Below are positions 1-11,561 of a stretch of DNA of 64,000 nt, one piece after another; position 1 is the first letter of the stretch, and each line of letters starts with the position of its first letter. The notes under the pieces were generated by a model. It did no database searches. It had not been told where the DNA came from and saw only the letters and a program-made list of their open reading frames with translations. This DNA comes from Pelodera strongyloides (Eukaryota; Nematoda; Chromadorea; Rhabditida; Rhabditidae), in assembly GCA_036852015.1 (NCBI GenBank), contig JAANDG010000323.1:82001-146000 (forward strand). The letters run 5' to 3'. Made by a program: the position numbers and the translations under genes.

Positions 1-464
1 AATATTTACTTTCAGATCGATGTATTTTCCCTTGACGCCTTTCCCGCAGGTCTGTCTGGACGTCTCCCAGTAATCTCCGGATTCGAATAATACAAAACTA
101 ACCAGATCATTTTGTTCTGCGCTATTTCCGTACATTTATCCTCTCTGGCAATGTTGATTAGGTACTGAAATAACTACACATAATCCTTTAAAAATAAAAC
201 AACCATTCACATGAATTAAAACGAAGAACAACACTGCAACCTATAACAATTAGCTAATATGATGATGTGTAAATAAAATAATTGGATTCGAAATTCTATT
301 GATCTTATTTTTGAAACACCTAACACACCTTTCCTTTTCTACGGTATGCGCAGCACGTCTCAGTATATTTAAATCGCAAAAAGAGTAAACAATTCACAAT
401 ATATAATACGCAGTCCGGTCTGTCTGTCTGTGAGATTTCAGTGCGTGCAGTTAACGTAAAAGGC

Positions 465-716
465 CTTAGGGCGCATTCGAGATGGACATTTTCCGGAAAA
501 GAAAAGAAAAAAGTGGTTCGAGATGGACACAGAGAAAAAATAATAATACATGCAAAATAATTGCCGAAAATGCAAATGTACCGTAATTGAAACTAAAATC
601 AATCGATCATTTGCATGTAAATGCGTGGCAATTGCATTCTTTTCAGGTGAAATACATCTCGAACCAAATCTTTTCCTTTTCTTTTCCGGAAATGTCCATC
701 TCGAATGCGACCTAAG
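465..716. repeat. Foldback element, 'GGGCGCATTCGAGATGG' family, copy 1
   Basis: The two ends are inverted copies of each other: about 27 nt starting CTTAGGGCGCATTCGAG at the left and its complement at the right, with a second inner pair around GGTTCGAGATGGA. No long ORF spans it. A second copy lies at 24,304-24,544 in the opposite orientation, sharing both the arms and an internal stretch rich in ATGCAAAT and TTTCAATTACG-like sequence, and a one-ended relative starts near 63,160. It is read as a non-autonomous foldback transposon. Confidence 0.7.
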
Positions 717-1120
717 ACTGCTTAGGCAAAAGCTAGAAATAGCTTCTTTTTTTTGATAATCGATATCTTATCAGATTATCGATCTGGCGAAGTGTCAAAT
801 TTTCGAATGCCTGATTCCTATCGTAAACGTAAAACTTTCGGTAGAAACGAATTTTGTTCTAATCAAAAATCGATAAATCGATAATCTAAATTTTGGCAAC
901 TTGCCAACTGAACTTAACGGCCATCCCAAACACAGTGAAATCGACCAAAAACGTCGAAAAATTTATCGAGAGATTCTGGCCTGGCTTGTTATAAACTTGT
1001 CAACTGATTTGGTATCTTTTGCGCTTAAAGCAAATGCACCCTGTCTAACGTTCGTCTTCTGGAGAACGAAGAATGTTGGCACAGAAAAAAAGCAATAATC
1101 AATCGATAATTTTTCCGAGA
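717..1120. other. AT-rich spacer with scattered ATCGAT motifs
   Basis: No gene is supported. ATCGATAAATCGATAATC-type motifs recur here and look like diverged pieces of the tandem array that follows at 1,121. The short ORF at 901-1098 has no recognisable domain and no splice context. Confidence 0.5.
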
Positions 1121-1790
1121 GCCAAAAACCGCCTTAGGAGTCGAGATAGAGTCTCGAGCCCTCTGATCGATATTCATCAACTTTGCAAGACGAGTTGAAT
1201 GGAGAAATTCAAAAAATCGGTATCGATCGATAATCTATAGAAGTAGCAAAAACCGCCTTAGGAGTGAAGATAGAGACTTGAGCCCTCTGATCGATATTGC
1301 TCAACTTCGGAAGATAAGATTAATGGTCAAACTCAAAAAATCGATATCGATCGATAATCTATAGAAATAGCACAGACCGCCTTAGGAGTGAAGATAGACA
1401 CTTGAGCCCTTTGATCGATCTTGCTCAACTTTGAAAGATAAGTTGAATGGTGAAATTCAAAAACCGATATCGATCGATAATCTATAGAAACAGCAAAAAC
1501 CGCCTTAGGAGTGAAGATAGCGACTTGAGCCCTCTGATCGATATTGCTCAACTTCGAAAGATAAGATTAATGGTCAAACTCAAAAAATCGGTATCGATCG
1601 ATAATCTATAGAAGTAGCAAAAACTGCCTTAGGAGCGAAGTTGAGACTTGAGCCCCCTGTTCGATATTGCTCAATATTGAAAGATAAGTTGAATGGTGAA
1701 ATTCAAAAAAACAGCAAAAACCGCCTTAGGAGTGAAGATAGCGACTTGAGCCCTCTGATCGATATGCTCAACTCCGAAAGTTAACATAAA
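1121..1790. repeat. 124-bp tandem repeat, about 6 copies
   Basis: The phrase GCCTTAGGAG recurs at about 1131, 1255, 1379, 1502, 1626 and 1723, giving spacings of 124, 124, 123, 124 and 97; the last interval carries a deletion of about 27 bp. Each unit contains the self-complementary cluster ATCGATCGATAATCTATAG and the phrase CCTCTGATCGATATTGCTC. A further diverged piece with ATCGATATCGATCGATAATC lies near 2,490-2,520. An open frame on the minus strand through two units is a by-product of the repeat. Confidence 0.9.
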
Positions 1791-2838
1791 TACTAAATAT
1801 TTATTGACACATTAATCTGTGTGCATCAGTATGATGAAAGATATTCAGCGACAATTGAATGACCGTAGTTTTAATTATCTTAAAAAAAATTAATGTGAGT
1901 GTTCGTACATTACCATTAACATTAACATAATTAATGTGAATATTCGTACATGTACACGTACATTAAAGGAAGGCAGTCACGATCAATTTGTCGTTTTTAT
2001 TTGATTTTCATTAAATATAGGAAGGTGTGAAGGAAAATATGGTACCAATAGGAAGTTAAATAGAAACGAACTCAGGGATATAATTCACTAAGAATGGGAG
2101 TTACTGGATGACAATAGATTGTGCATGAAAGTAATTGCCCGGATTGCGCCAAGAATGGATACCCTGCAGTGACAGCACATCACAATTGCCTAACACTGCA
2201 GAGGATTTATTATATTACCAGTCGGCTCACGCCTTTTGAGCTGCGACACTCTTTTTATACCCTTGTCGAAAATTTGCATTTCCGTAACGCACATCGGTAT
2301 GCAAATTAGGCTACAGTTACTCTTTTGTATAATAAGATAATTCTCAGTGAATTCTCTCCCTAGTTTGTTTTCCCTTAAATTGGTATTGGCATCGAATGTT
2401 TTCTCATAGCTTCATATATTTAATGAAAATTAAATAAAAATTGCGAAAATATCGTGACTGCGCTCCTTTAAGTTGAATGATCAGTTTGAAAAAATCGATA
2501 TCGATCGATAATCCGTAGAAATTGCAAAATTGAGCTTCGCAATAAAAAATGGCAGTAAGTGGTAAAATTGTAAAGAGCTTAACGAATGATAAGTTTAATG
2601 TTCAACTTGAAAAATCAACCGCAACAATCGTAAGATTAATAATCTTCAAAGCCAATGCTAAAACGGCGAGCGAGGCGGCCGAAGGTTTAAAATCCAAATG
2701 TGAACGTCAAAATTTGAAATCAATCAATATTCGATAAAGAAATCGATAGTTATAAAGACGAGGCTGTCGTCTCAGTTCAGATGTCAATCGAACCTACAAT
2801 AGAATATGATGAAGCATAAAAATGATGGTTACTAAGTC
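1791..2838. other. Gene-poor spacer
   Basis: No gene is supported. Short palindromic AT-rich runs occur near 1,880-1,960 (TTAATGTGAGTGTTCGTACA repeated with variants), and a stray piece of the 124-bp repeat lies near 2,490. The ORF at 2549-2737 (62 codons) has no matching family and no upstream promoter or acceptor that I can support. Confidence 0.4.
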
Positions 2839-3009
2839 TTAAAGCGAAATGCCAGCTCCTTTGGAAAATTTGCATATGATAAGCAAATCCTATGTATCCT
2901 ATGCTAATTTTGCGCGATCGACCACGGCTATCGCGCAAAATTAGCATAGGATACATAGGATTTGCTTATCATATGCAAATTTTCCAAAGGAGCTGGCATT
3001 TCGCTTTAA
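2839..3009. repeat. Near-perfect TTAA-flanked palindrome
   Basis: An inverted repeat with arms of about 80 bp that I read as identical throughout, separated by about 7-9 bp around CCACGG. It begins TTAAAGCGAAATGCCAGC and ends in the exact complement with CTTTAA. The end sequence is shared with the 170-180 bp TTAA elements elsewhere in the window (12,223; 39,917; 48,255; 56,444; 61,801), but the interior differs. The TTAA at each border fits a piggyBac-type target duplication; no transposase is present. A transcript would form a long, nearly unbroken hairpin. Confidence 0.9.
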
Positions 3010-3119
3010 AGACAAACGTCGTTGATGTTGTATATGATCAAAACCGGCGCTCAAATGAAAAAATGAGTATAATCTTCCAAAACAGAAATCGTCAGCTGAT
3101 CGCGTTTCAGCTAAATCCA

Positions 3120-3220
3120 TATCGCTAGAGCGAGGCGCGCGCGCAGCGCGCCCCGAGCTCTAGTTTGCCTTCTTGTATAGACGAGTTCTGTCAGTCAGTC
3201 AGTCACGAACGCTCCAGATT
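3120..3220. other. GC palindrome beside a CAGT run
   Basis: In an AT-rich region there is an imperfect palindrome with GAGGCGCGCGCGC and its complement, closed by TAGAGC and GCTCTA, followed by the phrase TCTGTCAGTCAGTCAGTCAC. No coding potential is seen. It could be the end of an old mobile element; this is a guess. Confidence 0.35.
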
Positions 3221-3729
3221 TTCCAGTTAACATTCTGCTAGCCCTTAGCCACGGTGGCTACGTGAACCTTAGCAAAAAAAAATAAAAAAAAACGCTTTCC
3301 GAAAATCAGTCCTTCGAAGGCCTGCACAGTAGTGAGCCTTGGCAAAGTCCCAAAAAATGAAACTTGAGCACGACATCCAGAACATCCATATATGGGGAGC
3401 AAATAAATCTGTCGGAAACGAGTTTGCGAAAAAAACGATATCGATCGATATTAACCGAGTTATTGACATCCGAAAACGTGACTGCCCAAAAATGTAAACT
3501 TTAATAAAAAATGAAAATTGAGATATCGATCTGAGACTCTGGTGTCGAAGGCACTCATATGAATCCGTGAAAAATATCATTCTTAACACTGAACCGCTAT
3601 TTATTAGATGACGCCGAATAGATGTAACGACATTTATTAAAACGATGTTTGGTCGATTTGAAATGCCATACGCCAGGTATATCACTTTAAAACAGTCGAT
3701 TTCAAATAGACCATGCCGCCCACACCGCT

Positions 3730-4690
3730 ATATTGTTATTAGGAGCCGATTTAATTATAAGTGCAAAAACTGGTATTTTCTTCGGGTCATAAATTTAATC
3801 AACAACTGCCCCGGGAAATAGGTGAATTCGATAGCTGGAATAAGACAACAAAAGATTTCGTTGATTCATTACCAATTACATTGTTTGAAGATCCTTCGCC
3901 CGTATTTCATATAAATTGAGTGAGGTACTATGCTTTACTGTGAAAATAGATATTGTAATGTCTGTATTATATGTATCTGTGTGTTGTGTTATTATTATTA
4001 TTTTCTTATTCTTCCATCCTGCATGACTTAATAGTGTGTAATTGTGTTTGTATGTTTGTGTTCGTTTATGTGTTTATATGTTTATCAGTTCAGTTTCGTA
4101 TGTTATTAAAGGGTCAGGCCCATTTCAAATGACCCCTATTTTTGATGATTCCATCTGATTCTCCATGTCAAATATAGTAGCATGCAATAATTTTCTAATT
4201 TTCAAGCGCAAAAATCACTCATTATTCAGCAATTTAACGTGAGCAGTCATACACAGCTTTCCATCGCAGTTGGCACGCCCATTCGCGCTGATTCGCCGAT
4301 ATCGCAATTGCCACGCCCAATAGAGCATATTGCCCAATTAGCGTGAAAGGGCGTGACAAATGCGGTAAATAGTTGGGTATGACTGGCAGGGGTAAATTGT
4401 TTAATACTGCGTGAACTTTGCGCTTGAAAATTAGAAAAATATTGCATCCTACTATATTTGACATGGAGAATCAGATGGAATCATCAAAAATAGGGGTCAT
4501 TTGAAGTGGGCCTGACCCTTTAATGCACACGGTCCCTTGTTAGTATGATGGTGTCCTTACCGCACCAACATCTTAGGGTACCTTTTGGTTTACGAGCTAA
4601 CAGCAACTACCCCGAGAACTTTCTTCTTTGTTTTTGTTCCTCCCACTCGTTGATCCAATAAACATTTATTATTATTATTCAGAAATAATT
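3730..4690 (+). mobile_element. Probable LINE 3' remnant, split by a TTAA element
   Basis: The stretch around 3,780-3,920 resembles, with stops, the last residues of an L2/CR1-like reverse transcriptase ORF, and ends in AATAAACATTTATTATTATT at about 4,660-4,680. The phrase CCCTTGTTAGTA...GTGTCCTTAC...ACATCTTAGGG at 4,530-4,580 recurs at 35,140-35,200, so it is a repeated 3' tail. The foldback at 4,106-4,523 interrupts it. Assignment to a LINE clade is tentative. Confidence 0.4.
4106..4523. mobile_element. TTAA-flanked MITE with about 100-bp inverted repeats
   Basis: It begins TTAAAGGGTCAGGCCCA and ends with the complement TGGGCCTGACCCTTTAA. The arms stay complementary for roughly 130 bp with a few mismatches, through GATTCTCCATGTCAAATATAG and CAAGCGCAA. 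The centre, about 4,230-4,400, is unique. There is no transposase ORF. It was inserted into the LINE-like tail, whose similarity to the copy at 35.1 kb resumes just to its right. Confidence 0.85.
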
Positions 4691-4735
4691 CAATGACGTC
4701 ATCAATCAATCAATAAAATAAAAATGTTCCAAAAC

Positions 4736-7427
4736 TGGACGCAAATCGACTCCGATGCTGAAGCGAAGCATGTATCAGAGACAAATTGTCGATCGCGCTT
4801 CTGACTCACAATCTATGACGTCAAAAACAAGTCGACGTGCAAAGTTCAACGTAGACCAAAAGTAACGATGCAAATCGACTCCAATTCTGAAGCGAAGCAT
4901 GTATCAGAAACAGATTGTCGATCGCGCTTCTGATTCAGAATCTATGACGTCAAAAACAAGTCGACGTGCAAAGTTCAACGTAGACCAAAAGTAACGATGC
5001 AAACCGACTCCAATTCTGAAGCGAAGCATGAATCAGAAACAGATTGTCGATCGCGCTTCTGATTCAGAATCTATGACGTCAAAAACAAGTCGACGTGCAA
5101 AGTTCAACGTAGACAAAAGTAACGATGCAAACGACTCCAATTCTGAAGCGAAGCATGAATCAGAAACAGATTGTCGATCGCGCTTCTGTTCAGAATTATG
5201 ACGTCAAAAAACAAGTCGACGTGCGAAGTTCAAACGTAGACCAAAGTAACGATGCAAATCGACTCCAATTCTGAAGCGAAGCATGTATCAGAAACAGATT
5301 GTCGATCGCGCTTCTGCTTCAGAATCTATGACGTCAAAAACAAGTCGACGGCAAAGTTCAACGTAGACCAAAAGTAACGATGCAAATCGACTCAATTCTG
5401 AAGCGAAGCATGTATCAGAAACAGATTGTCGATCGCGCTTCTGCTTCAGAATTATGACGTCAAAAACAAGTCGACGTGCAAAGTTCAACGTAGACCAAAA
5501 GTAACGATGCAAACGACTCCAATACTGAAGCGAAGCATGAATCAGAAACAGATTGTCGATCGCGCTTCTGATTCAGAATCTATGACGTCAAAAAAAAGTC
5601 GACGTGCAAAGTTCAACGGTAGACAAAAGTAAACGATGCAAATCGACTCCAATTCTGAAGCGAAGCATGAATCAGAAACAGATTGTCGATCGCGCTTCTG
5701 ATTCAGAATCTATGACGTCAAAAACAAGTCGACGTGCAAAGTTTCACCGTAGATCAAAAGTAACGATGCAAATCGACTCCAATTTTGAAGCGAAGCATGT
5801 ATCAGAAACAGATTGTCGATCGCGCTTCTGCTTCAGAATCTATGACGTCAAAAACAAGTCGACGTGCAAAGTTCAACGTAGACCAAAAGTAACGATGCAA
5901 ATCGACTCCAATTCTGAAGCGAAGCATGTATCAGAAACAGATTGTCGATCGCGCTTCTGCTTCAGAATCTATGACGTCAAAAACAAGTCGACGTGCAAAG
6001 TTCAACGTAGACCAAAAGTAACGATGCAAAAATGACTCCAATTCTGAAGCGAAGCATGTATCAGAAACAGATTGTCGATCGCGCTTCTGCTTCAGAATCT
6101 ATGACGTCAAAAACAAGTCGACGTGCAAAGTTCAACGTAGACCAAAAGTAACGATGCAAATCGACTCCAATTCTGAAGCGAAGTATGTATCAGAAACAGA
6201 TTGTCGATCGCGCTTCTGATTCAGAATCTATGACGTCAAAAACAAGCCGACGTGCAAAGTTCAACGTAGACCAAAAGTAACGATGCAAATCGACTCCAAT
6301 TCTGATGCGAAGCATGAATCAGAAACAGATTGTCGATCGCGCTTCTGATTCAGAATCTATGACGTCAAAAACAAGTCGACGTGCAAAGTTCAACGTAGAC
6401 CAAAAGTAACGATGCAAACCGACTCCAATTCTGAAGCGAAGCATGAATCAGAAACAGATTGTCGATCGCGCTTCTGCTTCAGAATCTATGACGTCAAAAA
6501 CAAGTCGACGTGCAAAGTTCAACGTAGACCAAAAGTAACGATGCAAACCGACTCCAATTCTGAAGCGAAGCATGAATCAGAAACAGATTGTCGATCGCGC
6601 TTCTGATTCAGAATCTATGACGTCAAAAACAGGTCGACGTGCAAAGTTCAACGTAGACCAAAAGTAACGATGCAAACCGACTCCAATTCTGAAGCGAAGC
6701 ATGAATCAGAAACAGATTGTCGATCGCGCTTCTGATTCAGAATCTATGACGTCAAAAACAAGTCGACGTGCAAAGTTCAACGTAGACCAAAAGTAACGAT
6801 GCAAATCGACTCCAATTCTGAAGCGAAGCATGAATCAGAAACAGATTGTCGATCGCGCTTCTGATTCAGAATCTATGACGTCAAAAACAAGTCGACGTGC
6901 AAAGTTCAACGTAGACCAAAAGTAACGATGCAAACCGACTCCAATTCTGAAGCGAAGCATGAATCAGAAACAGATTGTCGATCGCGCTTCTGATTCAGAA
7001 TCTATGACGTCAAAAACAAGTCGACGTGCAAAGTTCAACGTAGACCAAAAGTAACGATGCAAATCGACTCCAATTCTGAAGCGAAGCATGTATCAGAAAC
7101 AGATTGTCGATCGCGCTTCTGCTTCAGAATCTATGACGTCAAAAACAAGCCGACGTGCAAAGTTCAACGTAGACCAAAAGTAACGATGCAAATCGACTCC
7201 AATTCTGAAGCGAAGCATGAATCAGAAACAGATTGTCGATCGCGCTTCTGATTCAGAATCTATGACGTCAAAAACAAGTCGAAGTGCAAAGTTCAACGTA
7301 GACCAAAAGTAACGATGCAAATCGACTCCAATTCTGAAGCGAAGCATGAATCAGAAACAGATTGTCGATCGCGCTTCTAATCCAGAATCTATGACGTCAA
7401 AAGCAAGTCGACGTGCAATGTTCACCG
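4736..7427. repeat. Satellite array, 129-bp unit, about 21 copies
   Basis: A head-to-tail array. The ACGATGCAAA phrase recurs every 129 bp (for example 4865, 4994) with high identity. Each unit holds several palindromes: TGACGTCA (the full CRE octamer), GTCGAC and CGATCG. Two unit variants alternate irregularly (GCATGAATCAG versus GCATGTATCAG; CTGATTCAG versus CTGCTTCAG). Because 129 is a multiple of 3, long open frames appear on both strands, but single-base indels clustered at 5,110-5,650 break them, so I do not call protein. The array ends in a short inverted copy at 7,428-7,459. Confidence 0.95.
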
Positions 7428-7459
7428 TGTTACTTTTGGTCTACGTTCAACTTTGCACG
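7428..7459. repeat. Inverted fragment of the 129-bp unit at the array end
   Basis: TTACTTTTGGTCTACGTTCA followed by ACTTTGCACG is the reverse complement of the CGTGCAAAGTTCAACGTAGA...AAAAGTAAC segment of the satellite unit. It marks a fold-back at the right edge of the array, directly before the LINE remnant. Confidence 0.85.
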
Positions 7460-8939
7460 AATCTCAACTTCCTGACGTTCAATATGAATGGTTACAATCG
7501 TTGATCAAAATAATTGCAGTGATGTTATTTGTAAGGCTTTTGATAAAGTATCTCACCCTAAACTTTAACACCAATTAGCTACTAGCGGTCATCCCAATTG
7601 TTTACTTTCCTGGCTCGCATCCTTCATTGTTGGACGCCAATTTAGTGTCAAGGTCAATCCCAATCATCAAGCTACCCATCTAACAGTGGAGTGCCACAGG
7701 GCAGTGTGTGTTGGGCCCACTCTTGTTGGGCCCATTCTGCGTTTATGACCTACCAAATTATCTTGAATATCTCAATGTTCATGTACGTTGTTTCGCTGAT
7801 GTATATATTATTTATGAAAAGTCGGACAGCAAACTTTATCACACTACCATGCAGCTATCAATTGACCGGATGTTGCAGTGGTGTAGTTTATGGCAACTAG
7901 AAATTGCAAGTCATAAATGCCAGGTAAAGTTCTCGAAGCTTCCTCTGTTAGAGATGTGTGTGTGTGTTCGTATACGGAACAATTTGCAATTCAATGAACA
8001 TATTTCTTCCGTTTTCAAAACATCTTCTTGGAAAATGCATACACTTTTGCGTATTGTACACATCCGTGACCCATCAGTCTTAGTATTTTGTTTCAAGACA
8101 TGGGTACTCCCCCAACTCGAATTTTGCAGCACTGCGTGGAGTCCATCCGAAGTCAAAATCTGAGAAAGCTTCAGGGCATAAAGCTCGCCGGAAAGCCTAA
8201 TGTGTTTCCCAAAATTCCGTCGATTTATGATACGTTTAGCACAAAACCACCTTCCAAGTTTATGCAATATGCTAATTTCGCAGGTGGTTTCGTCGGTCAG
8301 TTGGTCAACGGAATTATGCCTAGGAAAGCTTGAACGCGTACCAGAATTGTATTCTTCAAGTGCTTTGGAGTAAACAACTATGATGACCTCCCTAGTTGTT
8401 ATGGGGAGCGATTGCCTCGTTTAGGTCTCATTTCACTTCAAGAAAGGAGAATTCGCAAGGATTTTGTTCTAGCATTCGAGGTTATCACAGGAGTGGTACG
8501 TTTAAATCGACACAAATATTTCCGACATAAGCCAACCAATGGTCTTAGTAAATATACAATTTTCGAATCCCGCTAACCAAACGGAATCATTTTCTTTATT
8601 CGTTCAGCCAATTGGCTAGTGAAACTCCCGTCAGACTTTCTCAGTTCCAAACATCTGTTTCGCAAAAAAAAAACGCAGCCAAATTTGGTTTTAATTCACC
8701 TAGTTTTGCGCGTACAGTAAGTGCGGTGGTATAGTATTACATTACGCGCCTTACAGTTGAAAGACTTGGGGAGGCCTTACAACAACAAAAACATTTCGTG
8801 CTCTCCCTCCAAGTTAGACGTGGGCAGGTCTCACATTAATTTGTACTTTAATCTCATTATTAGTTGCAGTTTATTGGTACTTATATTGATTTCCACCAAT
8901 ATGGGTGTGTGCTTATGCTAATAAATGTTATTAAATACG
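7460..8939 (+). pseudogene. Degenerate non-LTR retrotransposon (LINE), 3' part
   Basis: Reading across several frames gives the C-terminal half of a non-LTR reverse transcriptase: KAFDKVSH near 7,530, then GVPQGS-like and LGPLL..LPNYL around 7,690-7,770, and a FAD-V box near 7,790 where the active site should read FADD. The segments LEIASHKCQVKF (about 7,905) and WVLPQLEFCSTAWSPS (about 8,100-8,150) follow, then RLPRLGLISLQERRIRKD (about 8,410-8,460) and an AATAAATGTTATT end near 8,920. Frameshifts, the altered FADD box and the missing 5' half show that it is inactive. The arrangement suggests the L2/CR1/Jockey group. Confidence 0.8.
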
Positions 8940-8994
8940 TAAGAATTCAGTTGTCCACGCTACATTTCAGAAACCGACAGGCATTTCGCTTTAA
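8940..8994. mobile_element. Half copy of the TTAA 'AAAGCGAAAT' MITE
   Basis: AAGAATTCAGTTGTCCACG followed by GGCATTTCGCTTTAA is one end of the MITE family seen whole at 12,223-12,393. The other half is missing, apparently cut off where the LINE remnant ends. Confidence 0.7.
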
Positions 8995-9449
8995 CGTCCT
9001 AATTACTAATCTTATACTAAATGATTCAACGTCCTACTAGCCACTTTCTAAATTGATTATTTCCGATAATTCTCGTTTTTCGCCTAGTGATTTTCCACTG
9101 AACCGTTCCAATTTTGAGCGAAAACTTTTAGGGAAGATAGAAGGTTGAAGGAGGAGAGTAGAAACGATACGGAGAAAATATAAAGTAAAAGGGAGAAAAA
9201 TTGATGGATAATTGTCGGTTTCTTTCCACTAAAAAGAGCAGAGAATTTTGCCAATTTTTCACTTGTTATGGACTATTATGATTATTTTTGCGTTCCGGTT
9301 CTTTCAGTGTTGTTTGTTTCTTATTTTTATTTGTATGTTATTTGCGCCCGTTTTCTTTATAGTCTAACCTCACTTACGGGCATCAGTCAATGCGCGAGGT
9401 ATCGAGTTAGACCACTACGCCACTGCTTGTGCGTTTTTCTAACATTTTC

Positions 9450-9629
9450 AAGGGAAATGCCTGCCGCTTTTTGAAACGCAGCGTGGCCAACTGAATTCTT
9501 ACATATTTAAGCTAATTTGCTCGATTCAGCTCGATTTTTTATTTTAATATATGTTCATTTGCATACGCTGTACAAAAAAATGCTGGTCTACTCGATGTGT
9601 TTCAAAAACCGGCCGGTATTTCGCTTTAA
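9450..9629. mobile_element. TTAA MITE, 'AAAGCGAAAT' family
   Basis: It resembles the complete copies (GAAACGCAGCGTGGCCAACTG, TTTGCATACGCTG, GTGTTTCAAAAACCGGCCGG, TTTCGCTTTAA) but the left terminus has decayed to AGGGAAATGCC and lost its TTAA. It is non-coding. Confidence 0.8.
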
Positions 9630-9767
9630 ATTTTTTATAAAATGTTTTTATGGTACATCGATTTAACTTTGTCTATCATTCCAAAATCAATTCGTCCTTG
9701 AGATCCACTCGGAGTCTTTTAACAGAAAACAGAAAATAAATAGTTCGCAAAACATCTTCTCTATCTC

Positions 9768-9777
9768 TTTTCCCTCC

Positions 9778-9821
<44 letters not shown>

Positions 9822-9840
9822 CTCTCTCTCTATCTCTGTC
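9768..9840. repeat. (CT)n microsatellite
   Basis: An imperfect CT/CTTT run. The opposite strand yields a false Arg/Glu-rich ORF. Confidence 0.9.
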
Positions 9841-11550
9841 ACTAATGAAATAAGACGAACTATTTTGGTGAAATTTTAGTGAATTAGTAGCAGACAAAAT
9901 TCCTCGCATTATATTTATGTAATCATGTCGTATTATGTTTTTTTTTGAGTTCTTAAAACAGTAAATAAATGATTGTCCTTAAAAGTTACTAGTGGATATA
10001 GGACCTTACCTTACCTTTAGTTGTATGGGTCAAAAGTCACGAAATACATAAAACACGTTCTATTTTCTTTTGTTTTCTGTACCAACACAACACTACTTTT
10101 TTATTGGATCTAATTTTCGGCAATACTACATGAGAGGCTAATTGACATTTTATTTTCAGTAAGAATGCTCCTTTTTGTGTAACAGTAATTTATTGAGAAA
10201 GAATAATGACAGGATTCTTGCAGAGTTCCCCATAAATTAGCATAATATAATAATAAATATTTTTGCCCAATGTTACCTAATTGTTAGGAATGTTTGAAAA
10301 AAAGTTGGAAAATTTTTCCCGCACCAGTGGGGGAATGCGCACCAGTGGCGCACCTAAAGTGTACGTTCCAGGTTCGCCATGTTTTCGCCGTGCCAGTGTA
10401 GATCAATTAGTATGCACAACCATTAAGCAATTCATATCCACCAATTACCAACACGGCGCACGTTGTCTTCTCCAAATAACATTCCAATGTATCATTTCAC
10501 TGATATGGCATGAAATTTCGATTTCCTTCCTCCAGTTTCTCTGCTTTAAAGGGGTGTGGTGTGGTCAACTACACAATTTGCACGTCATGGAAACTATCTG
10601 CAAAAAGATTCAGAAAATCAATTAATCATTTATTCTTAACATTGAAAGGATAGAAATTTACCTTGAAATTCACCACGAGTATGGGGAACATTTGTCACAT
10701 TGTGTAAGCAAATAATCAAATGCAAATAGCCTAAGCCTAAGCCTAAGTCTAACATGATTGTAGATACGTGTCATGATTAAAAGATATAGAAAACATAAAT
10801 TAGATGGTGGAAACGTCATAGTTAGTCAGCCAAACTTTCAAGTACAAAGTAATTTAATTCGGAATATACCATATACCACTGAGGAAACTTGTGCCTACAC
10901 TGGGCCCGTAAAGGGCCCACACCGATTTTTGTAGGACGCGGCGCACCGGTCATATGCCGGCCGCACACCGGCCAAAGTTTCGCGTTGAGCTGCTAACATT
11001 AGGCAAACTTGAACCAATTAAGACACCGTGTCGAAATGCTCTGATAGAAACCGTAACTCTGTTTTTGCTCATTTTCTTTATATGTGTTTCTTTCTAACAA
11101 AGCCGCTTGGCATGGTGGATGTGGCGTTCTCTTTTAAACAATTTATTGGCACACCAAGCTACAGGACACTCCTTTAATGATGCGCGTAATTGCTGGAAAA
11201 TTGCGTCATTAGACAGCCAATGGTTTATCTAAATAAGCCACTAAATTCGGAAAATGTTAGCTGTTGTGGCAGGTAGTATTTTCTTCTTTTTTTACGTTTT
11301 CTTGTTCTTCCGCCGAAATAGTATGCCCTCTTTATTGACTTAGACTAAATATGATCGTGATTAAATGTATACCACACTACTTATGCATAGCATATCCTGT
11401 CCCTACCGCCTTGTGCGGCACAGTACTCCTTTGGCTTTTGCTTTCATGTCAGAGCATCGTTCAGGCATATGAACTATTGATCGTCGAATATGACGTATTG
11501 ATTGATTTCTAACTTATTGATTTTGTTATAAATGATTTATCGATCGATTT
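9841..11550. other. Region without a supported gene
   Basis: I find no exon with a family match. There is a patch of GC-rich sequence at 10,330-10,400 and 10,900-11,000 (GGGCCCGTAAAGGGCCC, GCCGGCCGCACACCGGCC), loosely resembling 21,150-21,450, and four tandem CCTAAG-type hexamers at 10,729-10,756. The 114-codon ORF at 10,281 has no recognisable domain. Confidence 0.4.
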
Positions 11551-11561
11551 TAGTGATTGGC

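Noticed and set aside
2549..2737. 62-codon plus-strand ORF starting MAVSGKIVKSLTND
   Set aside because: No family match, no introns or promoter signals, and it lies in repeat-rich DNA.
5604..7251. Repeated 43-residue peptide ORFs in the 129-bp array
   Set aside because: The frame is open only because the unit is a multiple of three. Indels break it, there is no promoter or splice context, and both strands are equally open.
4736..7427. CRISPR array
   Set aside because: The repeats abut each other with no unique spacers, and the locus is eukaryotic.
9676..9909. Arg/Glu-repeat ORF, minus strand
   Set aside because: A translation of the (CT)n microsatellite.
10729..10756. Interstitial telomere of TTAGGC type
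   Set aside because: Only about four hexamers, the last imperfect; too short to call.
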